The notes under the pieces: generated by a model
The model's input: only the letters and a program-made list of their open reading frames with translations
The model's database searches: none
What the model was told of the DNA's origin: nothing
In this document: piece after piece, positions 43,404-52,680 of the stretch
How positions within the stretch are numbered: position 1 is the stretch's first letter
Layout: each line of letters begins with the position of its first letter
Made by a program: the position numbers and the translations under genes
Assembly: GCA_001768735.1 (NCBI GenBank)
Contig: MEMB01000003.1
Span: forward strand, 22,150 to 86,149
DNA: 64,000 nucleotides
Direction: 5' to 3'
From: Alphaproteobacteria bacterium GWF2_58_20
GTDB lineage: Bacteria > Pseudomonadota > Alphaproteobacteria > UBA1247

Positions 43404-44573
43404 TTATGTTGGTGTGTATTTCCCGGCCCAGAAATGCCAAGTGTCGTCATTTTCACCAGGCGTGAACGTCTCCCATGTCCAATCCGTCCCGTTCACGGTC
43501 CAGCCGTGGGCATAACCGACGTCCTCGGTGTAATCGGTTCCGTCCCATCCACGAAATCTGGCCGTGCAATGAATGGCATCTCCAATGGGACCGATGCGGA
43601 ACGGATGGCCAACAGCATAACCAGTCCAGCGGTCCGGCCAGATTGGGGAATCCGGAAGCCAGAACGTACCGGCCGGAAGTTCTCCCAGCACGGTTTCAAG
43701 GTCTGGCGTTATGGTGGACCAACCGCCGCCGGATCCTCGGACAGCAAAGCGCGGATGGATCATGTTGAACGCCCCATCGCTGCGTTCTTGAAGGATGAGC
43801 ACGACAACAATACCGGCATGCGGGCAGAAGGCGACGGGAATAAGCCCCTCGCCGTCCACCAGCCAGCCAGATGGCGTGATGTCAGACCACGCTCCATCAC
43901 CAGACCAAAGCCGCGTGCCTGTACTGTAATCGCCGGACACCGGCCACGTAGAGGTGAGCATGACAAAGGCCTTGCCGCCATTCTCCCGCACATCCATCTG
44001 GAGGGGGGAGATTTCAACCGCGCTTTGCGGGGCGGTCAGGTGGCTCCATGTCTCGCCGATATCGGCGCTGCGCACCAGCACAAGGTCGTTATCCTCGCCA
44101 AGGTTTCGGTCTCCCAGGATATAGATGCTGCCGCCAGCGCATCCCATGGTCATGTCGATGCCGGCCGACCAGCTCATAGACCAGACAATCTCCGAGATTG
44201 AGAGGTCATCCCCGGATAGGCGATAGAGCCGCACAAGGATCCCTGCGTTTTCGAGGATAAACACGCAGCCGCGCAGGTAGCACCAGGCGAGGACGGAAGC
44301 GCCATAAACTGACCGGGTGGCCGTGTCCTGCGTCCAGTCATCCACCATGTTGGCCGTGCGCAGGTAGGCCGTGGATCCAGCACAGATCCAGATGCGATCA
44401 CGTGGACAATAAACCGGAGCGCCGCCGAGGCTATAAGGCAGATACAGGCGCTCCCATGGGGCCATGCTGGGGCCGGTTCCGGCATAGTAATACCCGACAT
44501 TCCCCTTGGTCAGGATGTCGCCTGGGGCCGTTGTCCAACGCCGCGCGCATTTCATGGCCCGCCGGAGAAACAT
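43404..44573 (-). CDS. Phage tail-associated protein with BNR/propeller-like repeats
   Basis: A 389-residue protein rich in Trp, Gly and Asp. Segments such as VRSADIGETWSHLTAP and GSGGGWSTITPDLETV match the Asp-box-like SxDxGxTW pattern of BNR propellers. It lies after the tail tip genes, where receptor-binding or distal tail proteins are usually encoded, so it may bind the host surface. It shares one base with the next gene upstream. Confidence 0.5.
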   Translation of the reverse strand: MFLRRAMKCARRWTTAPGDILTKGNVGYYYAGTGPSMAPWERLYLPYSLGGAPVYCPRDRIWICAGSTAYLRTANMVDDWTQDTATRSVYGASVLAWCYLRGCVFILENAGILVRLYRLSGDDLSISEIVWSMSWSAGIDMTMGCAGGSIYILGDRNLGEDNDLVLVRSADIGETWSHLTAPQSAVEISPLQMDVRENGGKAFVMLTSTWPVSGDYSTGTRLWSGDGAWSDITPSGWLVDGEGLIPVAFCPHAGIVVVLILQERSDGAFNMIHPRFAVRGSGGGWSTITPDLETVLGELPAGTFWLPDSPIWPDRWTGYAVGHPFRIGPIGDAIHCTARFRGWDGTDYTEDVGYAHGWTVNGTDWTWETFTPGENDDTWHFWAGKYTPT

Positions 44574-45139
44574 CAGATGTCCCGCGCGCCACTGGACATG
44601 AGATCCCAGCTGGTGCCGTTGTTGCTGGTGTAGAGAATGAAAATCGCGCGGCGGCCGCTATCAACCCAGTCCTCAACATTGTCCATTGGATAGACGTTTG
44701 CAGGCCAGGCAATCTCATAGCCGGATGGATTATTGATGGCGAGCGTGAAACCGGCAGAAACAGGGGTGGCAGACGGGAAAGGAAACGTGGCAATGGCGAT
44801 GGTTGTATCGCCTGCGAGCGTGAGGTCGTAGGTGTTACCGTAACGGATGTCGAGGGTGTATGTGCCGGAGACGCTCGCCTCCTTGGCAATCGCCTCGACA
44901 TAGGGACCGAGGTTGAGAGCGATCTGCCGCAGCCAGTTCCAGAAATTCGGGCGGTCGCGAAAGGCGACCCCGCGACGGTCGGCACCGGCCGCCGCAAACT
45001 GGACATGCGAGCCGAGGCTGGCAGGCGCTTCCGGGCTTGCGGCCGCATCCCCGGAATTGACGGCGCGCGTCGGCGCTACCGTGCTCCCGGCCCCGTCTTT
45101 CAGGGCGCGGCGCAGGCGGGCGGTCAGGCTGTCGGTCAT
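44573..45139 (-). CDS. Phage tail-associated hypothetical protein
   Basis: A 188-residue protein with a flexible Ala/Ser-rich N-terminus, a helical segment (NFWNWLRQIALNLGPYVEAI) and a C-terminal beta-rich domain (LDIRYGNTYDLTLAGDTTIAIAT ...) resembling the repeated beta domains of tail fibres. It overlaps the tail tip gene by four bases. No named family. Confidence 0.5.
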   Translation of the reverse strand: MTDSLTARLRRALKDGAGSTVAPTRAVNSGDAAASPEAPASLGSHVQFAAAGADRRGVAFRDRPNFWNWLRQIALNLGPYVEAIAKEASVSGTYTLDIRYGNTYDLTLAGDTTIAIATFPFPSATPVSAGFTLAINNPSGYEIAWPANVYPMDNVEDWVDSGRRAIFILYTSNNGTSWDLMSSGARDI

Positions 45140-47448
45140 GAGCTTGCTCCGAGGTCGATCTGCTTTGGCGGGGAATAGGCATGGGTAATGGCGGCATGGA
45201 TGTCATGCTGCAAGGCATCATCAGCAGCCAGGCTGCGCAGGCGCAGTGAAAGCGCCGTGGTCGCAACCGCGCTCACCGGGTCGGCAGCGCCAGCGGCAAA
45301 GGCCGTGTTTTGTGCAGCCACGTCCGGCGAGGCCGAGGCCTCCCGCACGACATAGGCAGCAGAATCCATGCTCCCAAGCGCCACCGGCTCCGGCGCCACT
45401 TGGCTTGCGTAATCGGCATAGATCATGCCAGAAAGGCCGGATACCTCCACCTCACCCGTTCCGGCCGAAGGCGTGGCGCCATCCCCAACCGCAAGCGCGA
45501 TGGTGATGGTAGCAAAGCAGCCGCCAGCCCCACGCGACAGGGCGACGGCCGAGACCTTGCCGGTAACGGCATCGCCGCCCGGCAGGCGCGGGTCGGAAAT
45601 GGTAGCAGAGTGCGCGGTCGTGATGTCGCGGCCGGCGTCCCATGGCACCTGCACGGTGATGGAGACGCAGCGCGCGCTCGATGTCAGCTTGGCAGCGGCC
45701 CGCGCAAGAGCGTGCTCAAAGGCTGCACGCCCCCGGTCTGTCTGGAAGAAGCTGGCCCGGCGCACATCACCGAGGGCGGACTGGTCAACCGAGAGCTGGA
45801 TCCATCGCCCCTGGAACCGGTCAATACCGAAATACGCCCCGGCCGTATGGGCCAGGAGGCACCGGAACGTGAACCCGGCAAAGCGCACAATGTCATCCAC
45901 CTCATACTCGATGCCCGTGCGCCAGGCCTCCGTTGTGGTGTCGAGCGTGATGTCCGCCAGGCGGAACTCCATCACCTCCACGGATCCATCGTCCGATGTG
46001 ATCTCCTGAACGCCGGCAGCCACCAGTGCATCCATGCGCTCGGTGCGGGCCTGGCGGTAATCCCACGCAACCATAAGCTCCGGCGAAAACCAGGCGCGGG
46101 CAATGCGCAGGGTGCGGGTGGCGTTTGCAAGGTCGGTGGCCGGAGCCCCGGTCTGGCAATCAGCCGTGGCAACCGTAGCGGCGGAAGAGCGCAGCGGCCG
46201 CGCGCTGTCGTCCACCGTGGTCAGGCTGCCGAGCAGGCCGTTGCCGACATCGGCAGCCCAGTCCGTGGCGATGTGGGCGGCGGCGCCGGTTGCGTGCTGC
46301 ACGGTGTCGCCGATGTGCACAACCACATCTCCGGATGCGATGGTGATGCCTGGCTGCCACAACCGGCAGCCAGACGGCGTGCCGGGCAGAACCTCGGTGA
46401 GGCTGGAATCCGACACGATATAGCCGGAGGCATCGCCAATTCCCTGGCCGCGCGCCGGCCAGCGGGCGGCAAAATCCGTGCCGGTCAGCGTCGAGACATA
46501 GGCCGGATCAGACCCCATGGCCGAAAGCACGGCGGAGGTGATGTCCGTCTCTCCGCTCGCCTGCTGCGTCCACTGGGCCTCAACACGCACGGCAATGCGC
46601 CGCACCGGTGCATCCGAGATTTCCATCTGCATGGATTTCCAGGCGTGCAGGCCGGTGAGGTCAATCGTGGACGTGGCCGCCGTGAGCGAGACCAGCGACA
46701 AAGCGCCGGTCGCACGGTGCCAGTGGTAATGCGCTGCGCGGCCCGCAAGCGCATCCTCCGGCTGGGGGTGGGCAGCAAGGTCAAAAAACAGGGCATCGTA
46801 ATAGGGGGCGACGCGCAGGGTTGTGGCCAGCGCATCGAGCGCAGCACGCCAGCCTGGCGGCTGGGCGATCAGCTCAAGCTCCGCCGTGCCGCCGTCCGCC
46901 ATATGCGGCGTTCCGGTAACCTGCCCACAGAAAATGAGGTCGGCCCCACCCGCGCCATTGCTCTCCGAGATGTAGGCCCAGCGTTTTCGGCCAGAAGCCA
47001 GCAGCCCGGAGGCAGGCGTGAGGACGCGCACCATCGCGGCCGCGAACTCTCCCTCGCGCTCGGCGATGTCCAGCTGGAAAACCACTTCATCATTCCGGGC
47101 ATGTATTTCCGGATCGAACGCTTCGCCAGCAGCCGAGGCCACGGTGATGGTAAACTCATCGCCCAGCACGAAGTCCGTGCCGCCGTCCGAGATGGTGAAG
47201 GTTAGGCCACCGCCCGTGAATTCTGTTCCGACAATCGCCTGGCCGGCATAGCGCCCGCCTGGAAAGTTGATGGCGAATGTGCCGCCGTTCTCATCTGCCG
47301 CCGTGCAGGTGGCGCGGTAATCCCCGATCATGGCGGTGGACGCCACGGCAACCACGCTCATGGTGCCGGTGCCGGATCCATCGAAGGCGACGGAAGCCGA
47401 CCCGGGGACCAGCGGCGGGTCAACCCAGGCAAAATAAAGATGGTCCAT
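45136..47448 (-). CDS. Large phage tail tip/hub-type protein
   Basis: A 770-residue protein, the second largest in the prophage. The N-terminal about 100 residues contain a module with VGTEFTGGGLTFTISDGGTDF and GDEFTITV also present in the head decoration protein. The rest includes a hub-like part (HYHWHRATGALSLVSL; WDYRQARTERMDALVAAG) and repeated beta segments. The position after the tape measure gene and its length fit a tail tip or baseplate hub protein. I cannot assign a family. Confidence 0.6.
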   Translation of the reverse strand: MDHLYFAWVDPPLVPGSASVAFDGSGTGTMSVVAVASTAMIGDYRATCTAADENGGTFAINFPGGRYAGQAIVGTEFTGGGLTFTISDGGTDFVLGDEFTITVASAAGEAFDPEIHARNDEVVFQLDIAEREGEFAAAMVRVLTPASGLLASGRKRWAYISESNGAGGADLIFCGQVTGTPHMADGGTAELELIAQPPGWRAALDALATTLRVAPYYDALFFDLAAHPQPEDALAGRAAHYHWHRATGALSLVSLTAATSTIDLTGLHAWKSMQMEISDAPVRRIAVRVEAQWTQQASGETDITSAVLSAMGSDPAYVSTLTGTDFAARWPARGQGIGDASGYIVSDSSLTEVLPGTPSGCRLWQPGITIASGDVVVHIGDTVQHATGAAAHIATDWAADVGNGLLGSLTTVDDSARPLRSSAATVATADCQTGAPATDLANATRTLRIARAWFSPELMVAWDYRQARTERMDALVAAGVQEITSDDGSVEVMEFRLADITLDTTTEAWRTGIEYEVDDIVRFAGFTFRCLLAHTAGAYFGIDRFQGRWIQLSVDQSALGDVRRASFFQTDRGRAAFEHALARAAAKLTSSARCVSITVQVPWDAGRDITTAHSATISDPRLPGGDAVTGKVSAVALSRGAGGCFATITIALAVGDGATPSAGTGEVEVSGLSGMIYADYASQVAPEPVALGSMDSAAYVVREASASPDVAAQNTAFAAGAADPVSAVATTALSLRLRSLAADDALQHDIHAAITHAYSPPKQIDLGASS

Positions 47449-47451
47449 GTA

Positions 47452-47991
47452 TCATATCTCCCGCGCGTCGAGCGACCAGTTATAGGTAGCGGCCCATTCG
47501 TCAAAATCGCAGGTCCAGTTTTCCACGCGGCAGGTCAGGATGGGGCGGTAATAAATCCACGCCTGGCCGGAAAGGCTGCCGTCCCCGAAGTCAACCGCAG
47601 CCGTGCGGTTGCCGGTGCCGGAGAGCGTGGCGCTCGCCTGCGCGCCCGTGGCGGCAACGGCCCGGCCAGTCCCGGCCACGGCATCGCGCGGCAGGGTGGC
47701 GGAGCCGACACCAGCCGCAAGCGTGATTGGAATGCCTCGCTCCTGGATGCACGAGATAACAATCTGCTGGCCATAGACCAGATCGCCGAACGCCGGAGCG
47801 GCCACATCTTCGCAGGAGATGGATGTGCGCAGCTTCTGGAATGAGGCCGGCAACGGAATGTCCTTGAGGCTGCCGTTGACGTCCCGCTCCATCTGCGCAT
47901 CTACATCCGGCGTCAGGTTTTGCCTGGCGCCACGGCACGACCAGGGCGGGATCCCGCAACCGGAAATGACAAGAAGGGTATCGGTCATCAT
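47452..47991 (-). CDS. Minor tail protein, hypothetical
   Basis: A 179-residue protein directly after the tape measure gene, overlapping its stop (ATGATG context). Features: several Cys (CGIPPWSCRG, SISCEDVAAP, VISCIQERG), a Gly/Ala/Thr-rich middle that is probably a beta domain, and a Trp-rich end (WTCDFDEWAATYNWSLDAREI). It probably belongs to the tail tip. Confidence 0.5.
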   Translation of the reverse strand: MMTDTLLVISGCGIPPWSCRGARQNLTPDVDAQMERDVNGSLKDIPLPASFQKLRTSISCEDVAAPAFGDLVYGQQIVISCIQERGIPITLAAGVGSATLPRDAVAGTGRAVAATGAQASATLSGTGNRTAAVDFGDGSLSGQAWIYYRPILTCRVENWTCDFDEWAATYNWSLDAREI

Positions 47992-49823
47992 CGGCTCCAT
48001 TCTGGCACGCGCTGCGTAATCGCGCGCCGTTCCGCATCTGTCAGTTTCCGTGTCCAGCTATCCAGCTTATCCTTTGAGGTTGCGGTCAGCAGGGGTTCTC
48101 CTGCGATATTCAGGGTGAGCATGGCATCATACGTCTGCCCTTTGCTCATGATCTCAGATGAAACTCCATAGACTGTTTGCCCTGCAGGGGCTGCCAGGAT
48201 GAACTTTCGGTTGTCAACCTGCCCGCTGCTTGTGCCGGTAAGGTCCTGCCCGCCTGGCAGACGCTCCGAAAGCGTACCGCCCTTCCAGCCAGTGCCGTCG
48301 GTCGATCCGGTTTTGATCTGGTTGTAGAGCGCGCTGCCAACGTCAAAAGCCTTTTTATCCAGCTCCATCCATGCAGAAATCGGATTGACCAGCGGGGATT
48401 TCAGGACATCGCCCAACATCTTCACGCCATCCACAGCTTTACCAACCCAGTCTGCAATAGTCATCATGGCATTGGCCGTAGCCTTGAGGGCCGGACCAAC
48501 ACGGTCGAGCGCGCTCTTGATGTCATCCCAGCTTGGGGCGATCTCCTGGAGGCGATCGCGCATGTCGATCAGCCACTTGTTCTGGACATCCCCATCCTTA
48601 CCCTGAATCATGGCCACGATGTCCTGGAACACCTGGACGAACTTGCTGGATATGCCGCCGAGGATGTCCGCGATCTTGTCGCGGTTATCAGCCAAGGAAT
48701 CCGTGATGCGACCGAACAGGTCTATGAATTGCGCCACCACCTTCTCGCCGATGGCCAGCTTGACACCCTGCCAGGCTTTACCCATTGTATCGAGTGCATC
48801 ATTGAACTGCTGGCCATGCCGGGCCATGTCGGCTGTTACCTCAAGACCAAGCCGCTTCACGGCGGCCTCATAAACCGCCAGCCCCTTGGATCCCTGATCA
48901 ATCATCGTCAGGAACGAGTTTCCGCCGCGCTCACCGAAGATGCGCAGGGCAGCCGCTACACGACTGGGAGCATCCGGTATTTTCTTGATGGCATCGAAAA
49001 CGTCCTTGAGAATATCAACCGTGCCGCGCAGCTGGCCATTCGCCGTGCGCGTGTTGACGCCGATGTCCTTGAATGGATCCGTCTTGCCAGGCCTCCCGGA
49101 AGCGGCAAGGGCCTGGTTGTATTTCTTGAGACCGACCTCGATCTCCTGAAATGAAATGTCGCTTTGCTCCGCCGCAGCGCGCAGGGCGGACAGGGCTTCC
49201 GTAGCAATGCCCGTCCGGATTGACATCTTGCCGATTTCATCGGTGTATTCCGCACTGGATTTTACGATGCGGAAAATGGCGTAGCCGGTCGCGCTCACGG
49301 CGGCCGTGAAGGCAAGCGCCATGTTGCGGGCAAAGCGGGTTACCCGCAAAACGCTGGATCCAATCTTGGTGAGACCACCCGTGATCTTTGCAATGCTGGC
49401 CTTGGCCGATGTGGCGAGGCGCGCCCAGCTGAAACGCTGCTTTCCGACAGAGGCGTCGATCCTGTCCAGCTTCTCTTGGGCGCGCGCCCATGCGCGCTGG
49501 ATTTCCTCGGCCGAGTATTTTCCGGATTTCTTGATCTCGTCAAACTGGTCAACAACCTTTTTGCGGCGGTTGTCTGCTTCCTCATTACTGATCGCGCCCA
49601 GGGATTTCCAGACATTCTCCAGTTTCTTGGCGGCTTTCTTTTCTTCCTCGGCAACCTCCTGGGCGGTTTTCCCTGCCTCGGCGCCGAGCTTGTCCACATC
49701 AGCGGCCGCATCTACCGCCGCATTTCCGACCGCCTCGGTGCCCGCCGCGAACTTGCGGACAGCATCCGTTGCCTTGTCGGTATCGGCATCAACCTCGACG
49801 ATAAGCGCCTTTTTCCTGGCCAT
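47988..49823 (-). CDS. Phage tail tape measure protein
   Basis: A 611-residue tape measure protein. It has a long N-terminal helical/coiled-coil part (KAAKKLENVWKSLGAISNEE, EIQRAWARAQEKLDRIDAS), a hydrophobic segment (FARNMALAFTAAVSATGYAIF, about 167-187) and another helical block with the TMP-like text IRTGIATEALSALRAAAEQ. The size suggests a tail of about 90 nm by the usual rule of thumb. Its place after the tail tube and chaperone is canonical. Confidence 0.85.
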   Translation of the reverse strand: MARKKALIVEVDADTDKATDAVRKFAAGTEAVGNAAVDAAADVDKLGAEAGKTAQEVAEEEKKAAKKLENVWKSLGAISNEEADNRRKKVVDQFDEIKKSGKYSAEEIQRAWARAQEKLDRIDASVGKQRFSWARLATSAKASIAKITGGLTKIGSSVLRVTRFARNMALAFTAAVSATGYAIFRIVKSSAEYTDEIGKMSIRTGIATEALSALRAAAEQSDISFQEIEVGLKKYNQALAASGRPGKTDPFKDIGVNTRTANGQLRGTVDILKDVFDAIKKIPDAPSRVAAALRIFGERGGNSFLTMIDQGSKGLAVYEAAVKRLGLEVTADMARHGQQFNDALDTMGKAWQGVKLAIGEKVVAQFIDLFGRITDSLADNRDKIADILGGISSKFVQVFQDIVAMIQGKDGDVQNKWLIDMRDRLQEIAPSWDDIKSALDRVGPALKATANAMMTIADWVGKAVDGVKMLGDVLKSPLVNPISAWMELDKKAFDVGSALYNQIKTGSTDGTGWKGGTLSERLPGGQDLTGTSSGQVDNRKFILAAPAGQTVYGVSSEIMSKGQTYDAMLTLNIAGEPLLTATSKDKLDSWTRKLTDAERRAITQRVPEWSR

Positions 49824-49826
49824 ATG

Positions 49827-50393
49827 TTATTGCTCCATGAATTTTTGGATGTCGCGTTTATCGCCGCGCGAAGCCACCAGCATCGCGGACGCCTGGTCCT
49901 TGAGGTCTGCCTTGCGGGTATTCTCGCCAGCCGCAAGCCAGGCGAGCGCCTGGCGCGGGGAATAACGCAGCGGGTCATGATGCCCCATGGATACCAGGCG
50001 CGCCGCCACCAGCGGCCACATATCCCGCGATTGCATGCGGGATGGTGCGGCAGGACGGGAAGGCATATCATCATCCACAGCATCCGGCATGGTCATGGCA
50101 AGAACATCAGCCACGGCCATGAGCAGCTTGCGCGGGCGCAGGTGCATGCGGCTGATCTTCTTCGCAGGCATGCCAGCGGCGAGCGCCAGCACCTCATGCA
50201 GCACGGGGCGGCCACCCACCACCATGCTGTCAAAAATATCATGCCCGGTAAAAATCCCGGACATGCAGGGATGCCGGGCCGCCAGCCCGCCAAGCTGCGC
50301 CAGCGAAAGCGGACACAGCGAAACGCGCCGGCCCCAGTGCCGCAGGACGGCAACGCGGGGCGACATGTCGGCGAGCTGGGGACCGGTCATCAC
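49827..50393 (-). CDS. Tail assembly chaperone-like protein
   Basis: A 188-residue soluble protein between the major tail protein and the tape measure gene, the location of the G/GT tail chaperones. Its sequence (LARHPCMSGIFTGHDIFDSM region; RPVLHEVLALAAGMPAKKIS) is not clearly of a known family, and I see no slippery frameshift site at its end. The name is based on position. Confidence 0.45.
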   Translation of the reverse strand: MMTGPQLADMSPRVAVLRHWGRRVSLCPLSLAQLGGLAARHPCMSGIFTGHDIFDSMVVGGRPVLHEVLALAAGMPAKKISRMHLRPRKLLMAVADVLAMTMPDAVDDDMPSRPAAPSRMQSRDMWPLVAARLVSMGHHDPLRYSPRQALAWLAAGENTRKADLKDQASAMLVASRGDKRDIQKFMEQ

Positions 50394-51188
50394 TTAGGCT
50401 CCTGCAAATCCGTTCAGCGGCGTAACCTTGCCAAACGGATAATTGGAGCTAGTGGAATCCGACAGGCATTTCCCAGTGAGCGGAAGCTGGGCAAACTCAT
50501 CCGAGATGAACGGGATACCGCCAGACGGCTTCAACTTCACGCGTGGGATCTCGATTTTCTGCTTGTTGCCAACCTCATTCTTACCAATGCACATCAGGCT
50601 GATTTCCTGGTCAGTATCCTTGAGGATGGCAATCACATTCAGATTGTCGGCAACACCGATGGCAGCAGCATCGAAGGTGATTTCAAGATCGGTTCCGGCC
50701 CCGTCTGGCTTGGCGAGGACACGCAGCATTCCGGACGCATAATCAAGCTCGAAATTGGTGCCTTCTGTGTAAGCAACAGGATCTGTTTCTGCTCCATCAT
50801 CAGCCGATACGCTATCAGCTGTGATGTTGAGGTAACCGATGTCATAAGCCTTTCCAACCTCAACACCTTCCAGCAGAACAACCTTGTCGGTTTGAGCCGC
50901 CTGTGTTAGTTGCGAAGTGGAGCCGAGCAAAGACCGCGCAAGATTTTTGCTGGTAATCTCTTCCAGGGTCAGTGAAACTTCACCGCCAACCTGGGTGGTG
51001 ATTTCCGCATCCTGCGATTTCACACCAGCCATGGAGCTGAAATGCTCGGCGGTCTCGACGTTAAGCGTCAGGGTAAATTCCGGCACGTTACCGAGATGAT
51101 CCCAGCCGATTTCACCTTTTTTGCGGGCATAAAGCTCGCCTTTCAGGATGGAATAATTGTCAGTGGATGGAGAGACAGCTTGCGGCAT
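50394..51188 (-). CDS. Major tail (tube) protein
   Basis: A 264-residue protein resembling phage major tail tube proteins: an N-terminal strand-rich part (ILKGELYARKKGEIGWDHLG, FTLTLNVETAEHFSSMAGV), a central beta domain including VGKAYDIGYLNITADSVSADD, and FDAAAIGVADNLNVIAILKD. The position upstream of the chaperone and tape measure supports the call. Confidence 0.75.
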   Translation of the reverse strand: MPQAVSPSTDNYSILKGELYARKKGEIGWDHLGNVPEFTLTLNVETAEHFSSMAGVKSQDAEITTQVGGEVSLTLEEITSKNLARSLLGSTSQLTQAAQTDKVVLLEGVEVGKAYDIGYLNITADSVSADDGAETDPVAYTEGTNFELDYASGMLRVLAKPDGAGTDLEITFDAAAIGVADNLNVIAILKDTDQEISLMCIGKNEVGNKQKIEIPRVKLKPSGGIPFISDEFAQLPLTGKCLSDSTSSNYPFGKVTPLNGFAGA

Positions 51189-51203
51189 GATGATTACTCC
51201 TTG

Positions 51204-51626
51204 TTACTTGTCATAAATCAGGGTGAGAGTGAGGCGGAATCCCGCAAGGGTTGTCCTGCCTGTGGCGTAATAAGTCTCAAACCGGACAGAGGACACGCCC
51301 TCATCCCTGGCCAGCATTCCCATCAGAATTGCATCAGCCCTGATGACATCGAGAACAGACTGGTAGGCCTTGTTGACCGACACGCCATCTGATGGATTTA
51401 GGTAGTAGACAATCTCCGGCTCCATGCGCCACCGCATGAACATGCGTCCTTGCGGCGTGTTTCCAGGCGGAGCAATCTCTTCTCCGCCATCATTCAGGAC
51501 AATACGCGGAAGATCTTCCTCCGGGATTTCCAGCTGCCGGTTGCGTTCGACAGGCACGCCGATCGGAGACAGAACGTCAGCAATGCGGGAGAGTATCTCT
51601 TCCCGCTTGTCAGGTGTATCCACCAT
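51204..51626 (-). CDS. Tail terminator/completion-type protein
   Basis: A 140-residue protein (PDKREEILSRIADVLSPIGV, ending GFRLTLTLIYDK) with the small alpha/beta fold pattern of tail terminators. The order head-tail connector, gp10-like, terminator, tail tube is standard. Named by size and position. Confidence 0.55.
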   Translation of the reverse strand: MVDTPDKREEILSRIADVLSPIGVPVERNRQLEIPEEDLPRIVLNDGGEEIAPPGNTPQGRMFMRWRMEPEIVYYLNPSDGVSVNKAYQSVLDVIRADAILMGMLARDEGVSSVRFETYYATGRTTLAGFRLTLTLIYDK

Positions 51627-51629
51627 TGA

Positions 51630-52145
51630 TCAGATTCCTTTTATGATCTCGTTTTCCAAGTCATCAACATAAGCCGGAAAATTCCGCACAACCGTATCTT
51701 CAAACCCAAGCTTGGCCTTGATCGTTACCCGCCGCATCAGCACGGCAATAGGCTTTGCCACCGCCCTGGAAATCTTGCGCATCAGGATCTTCTTCCCGTT
51801 TCGGTTGAGAATGAAGGTCTTGCCTGTGCTATCCAGTGTCTTGGCATCCTTGAAACGCACCATCAGAAACTTGGATTTTTTCGGGCCAATCGTGCCACCT
51901 TCCTCATGGATGGATGCACCGGGCGAATAATCACTGAAAACCACATGGCTTCCATGCGGCGTGATGAACGCCCGCACAGAATCCAGGCGACGCTTTCCGG
52001 CGCCTGGGTATTGCTGCTTGATGCGCCGCTTCTGGTCCCGCAGCACGGCGGTCTTGAGCTTTTTCCCAGCCCGCAGCTTGGCCTTGGTAAAACCGCGCTC
52101 GATCTCATCCCCAAGCGTCCGGTTGTATGTAACCTTTGCAGGCAT
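51630..52145 (-). CDS. Phage head-tail/minor tail protein (gp10-like)
   Basis: A 171-residue very basic protein (GFTKAKLRAGKKLKTAVLRD; HEEGGTIGPKKSKFLMVRF). This resembles the HK97 gp10-like or DUF6441-like neck proteins found between connectors and tail terminators. It overlaps its upstream neighbour by one base and lies four bases before the next. Confidence 0.5.
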   Translation of the reverse strand: MPAKVTYNRTLGDEIERGFTKAKLRAGKKLKTAVLRDQKRRIKQQYPGAGKRRLDSVRAFITPHGSHVVFSDYSPGASIHEEGGTIGPKKSKFLMVRFKDAKTLDSTGKTFILNRNGKKILMRKISRAVAKPIAVLMRRVTIKAKLGFEDTVVRNFPAYVDDLENEIIKGI

Positions 52146-52447
52146 CAGACGACCTCAAGCGCCATGGAGATCATGCCGCGCCCATCCCGGGACAGGGAAA
52201 GAACGCGGTACTGGATGGTGCCGCGGGTGATGGTGTCGCCGCGGGCGGCACCGTGAACATCATCCTCACGGAAGTCAGCCTTGATGGCAGCCGTAGCGAT
52301 CTCGCCACCGCCGAGGTTCACCACATCGGTGGGAGCGGAGAATATCCCAGTGACGGAAGCCGGAGCCCCGCCCTGCTGCGTCCAGGTCATGCTTTCCCCG
52401 AAAGCGCCCAGGAACACGTTCGGCAGGGCAGCGAAAACTCCGCTCAT
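52145..52447 (-). CDS. Head-tail connector-like protein
   Basis: A 100-residue protein (SVTGIFSAPTDVVNLGGGEI; GTIQYRVLSLSRDGRGMISM), similar in size and beta pattern to FII-type head-tail attachment proteins. The start is taken at the second ATG (52447), overlapping the previous gene by four bases. Confidence 0.5.
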   Translation of the reverse strand: MSGVFAALPNVFLGAFGESMTWTQQGGAPASVTGIFSAPTDVVNLGGGEIATAAIKADFREDDVHGAARGDTITRGTIQYRVLSLSRDGRGMISMALEVV

Positions 52448-52680
52448 TGCCACACCTGCCGGGGGGTATCGCCCCAGCCCAGGGCGCGAAGTTCAGCCAC
52501 GCGTTCCTCTGTTGGGGAAAGAAGCCGGAGGAAAAATCCATCCGGCTGCTGCGTTATGGCATGGTCATGGCTGTCAGCCGCTACAATCTCATCCATTTCG
52601 GTATCAACATAGGCCACAATACCGGAAGCATTCAGATCATCGACACCAGCCTGGGCGCGATAAAGATCCACAATCCTCAT
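52444..52680 (-). CDS. Small hypothetical phage protein in the connector region
   Basis: A 78-residue acidic protein (VDDLNASGIVAYVDTEMDEI ... WGDTPRQVWQ). It overlaps both neighbours by four bases, so it is certainly part of the head operon. No family recognised. Confidence 0.5.
   Translation of the reverse strand: MRIVDLYRAQAGVDDLNASGIVAYVDTEMDEIVAADSHDHAITQQPDGFFLRLLSPTEERVAELRALGWGDTPRQVWQ

Noticed and set aside
45310..47205. 631-codon plus-strand frame across the tail tip gene
   Set aside because: Antisense shadow of a GC-rich gene; composition is Arg/Gly/His-rich without domains, while the minus strand fits the operon.
48177..50909. Long plus-strand frames over the tape measure and tail tube genes
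   Set aside because: Antisense shadows without start signals; minus-strand genes are tightly packed here.
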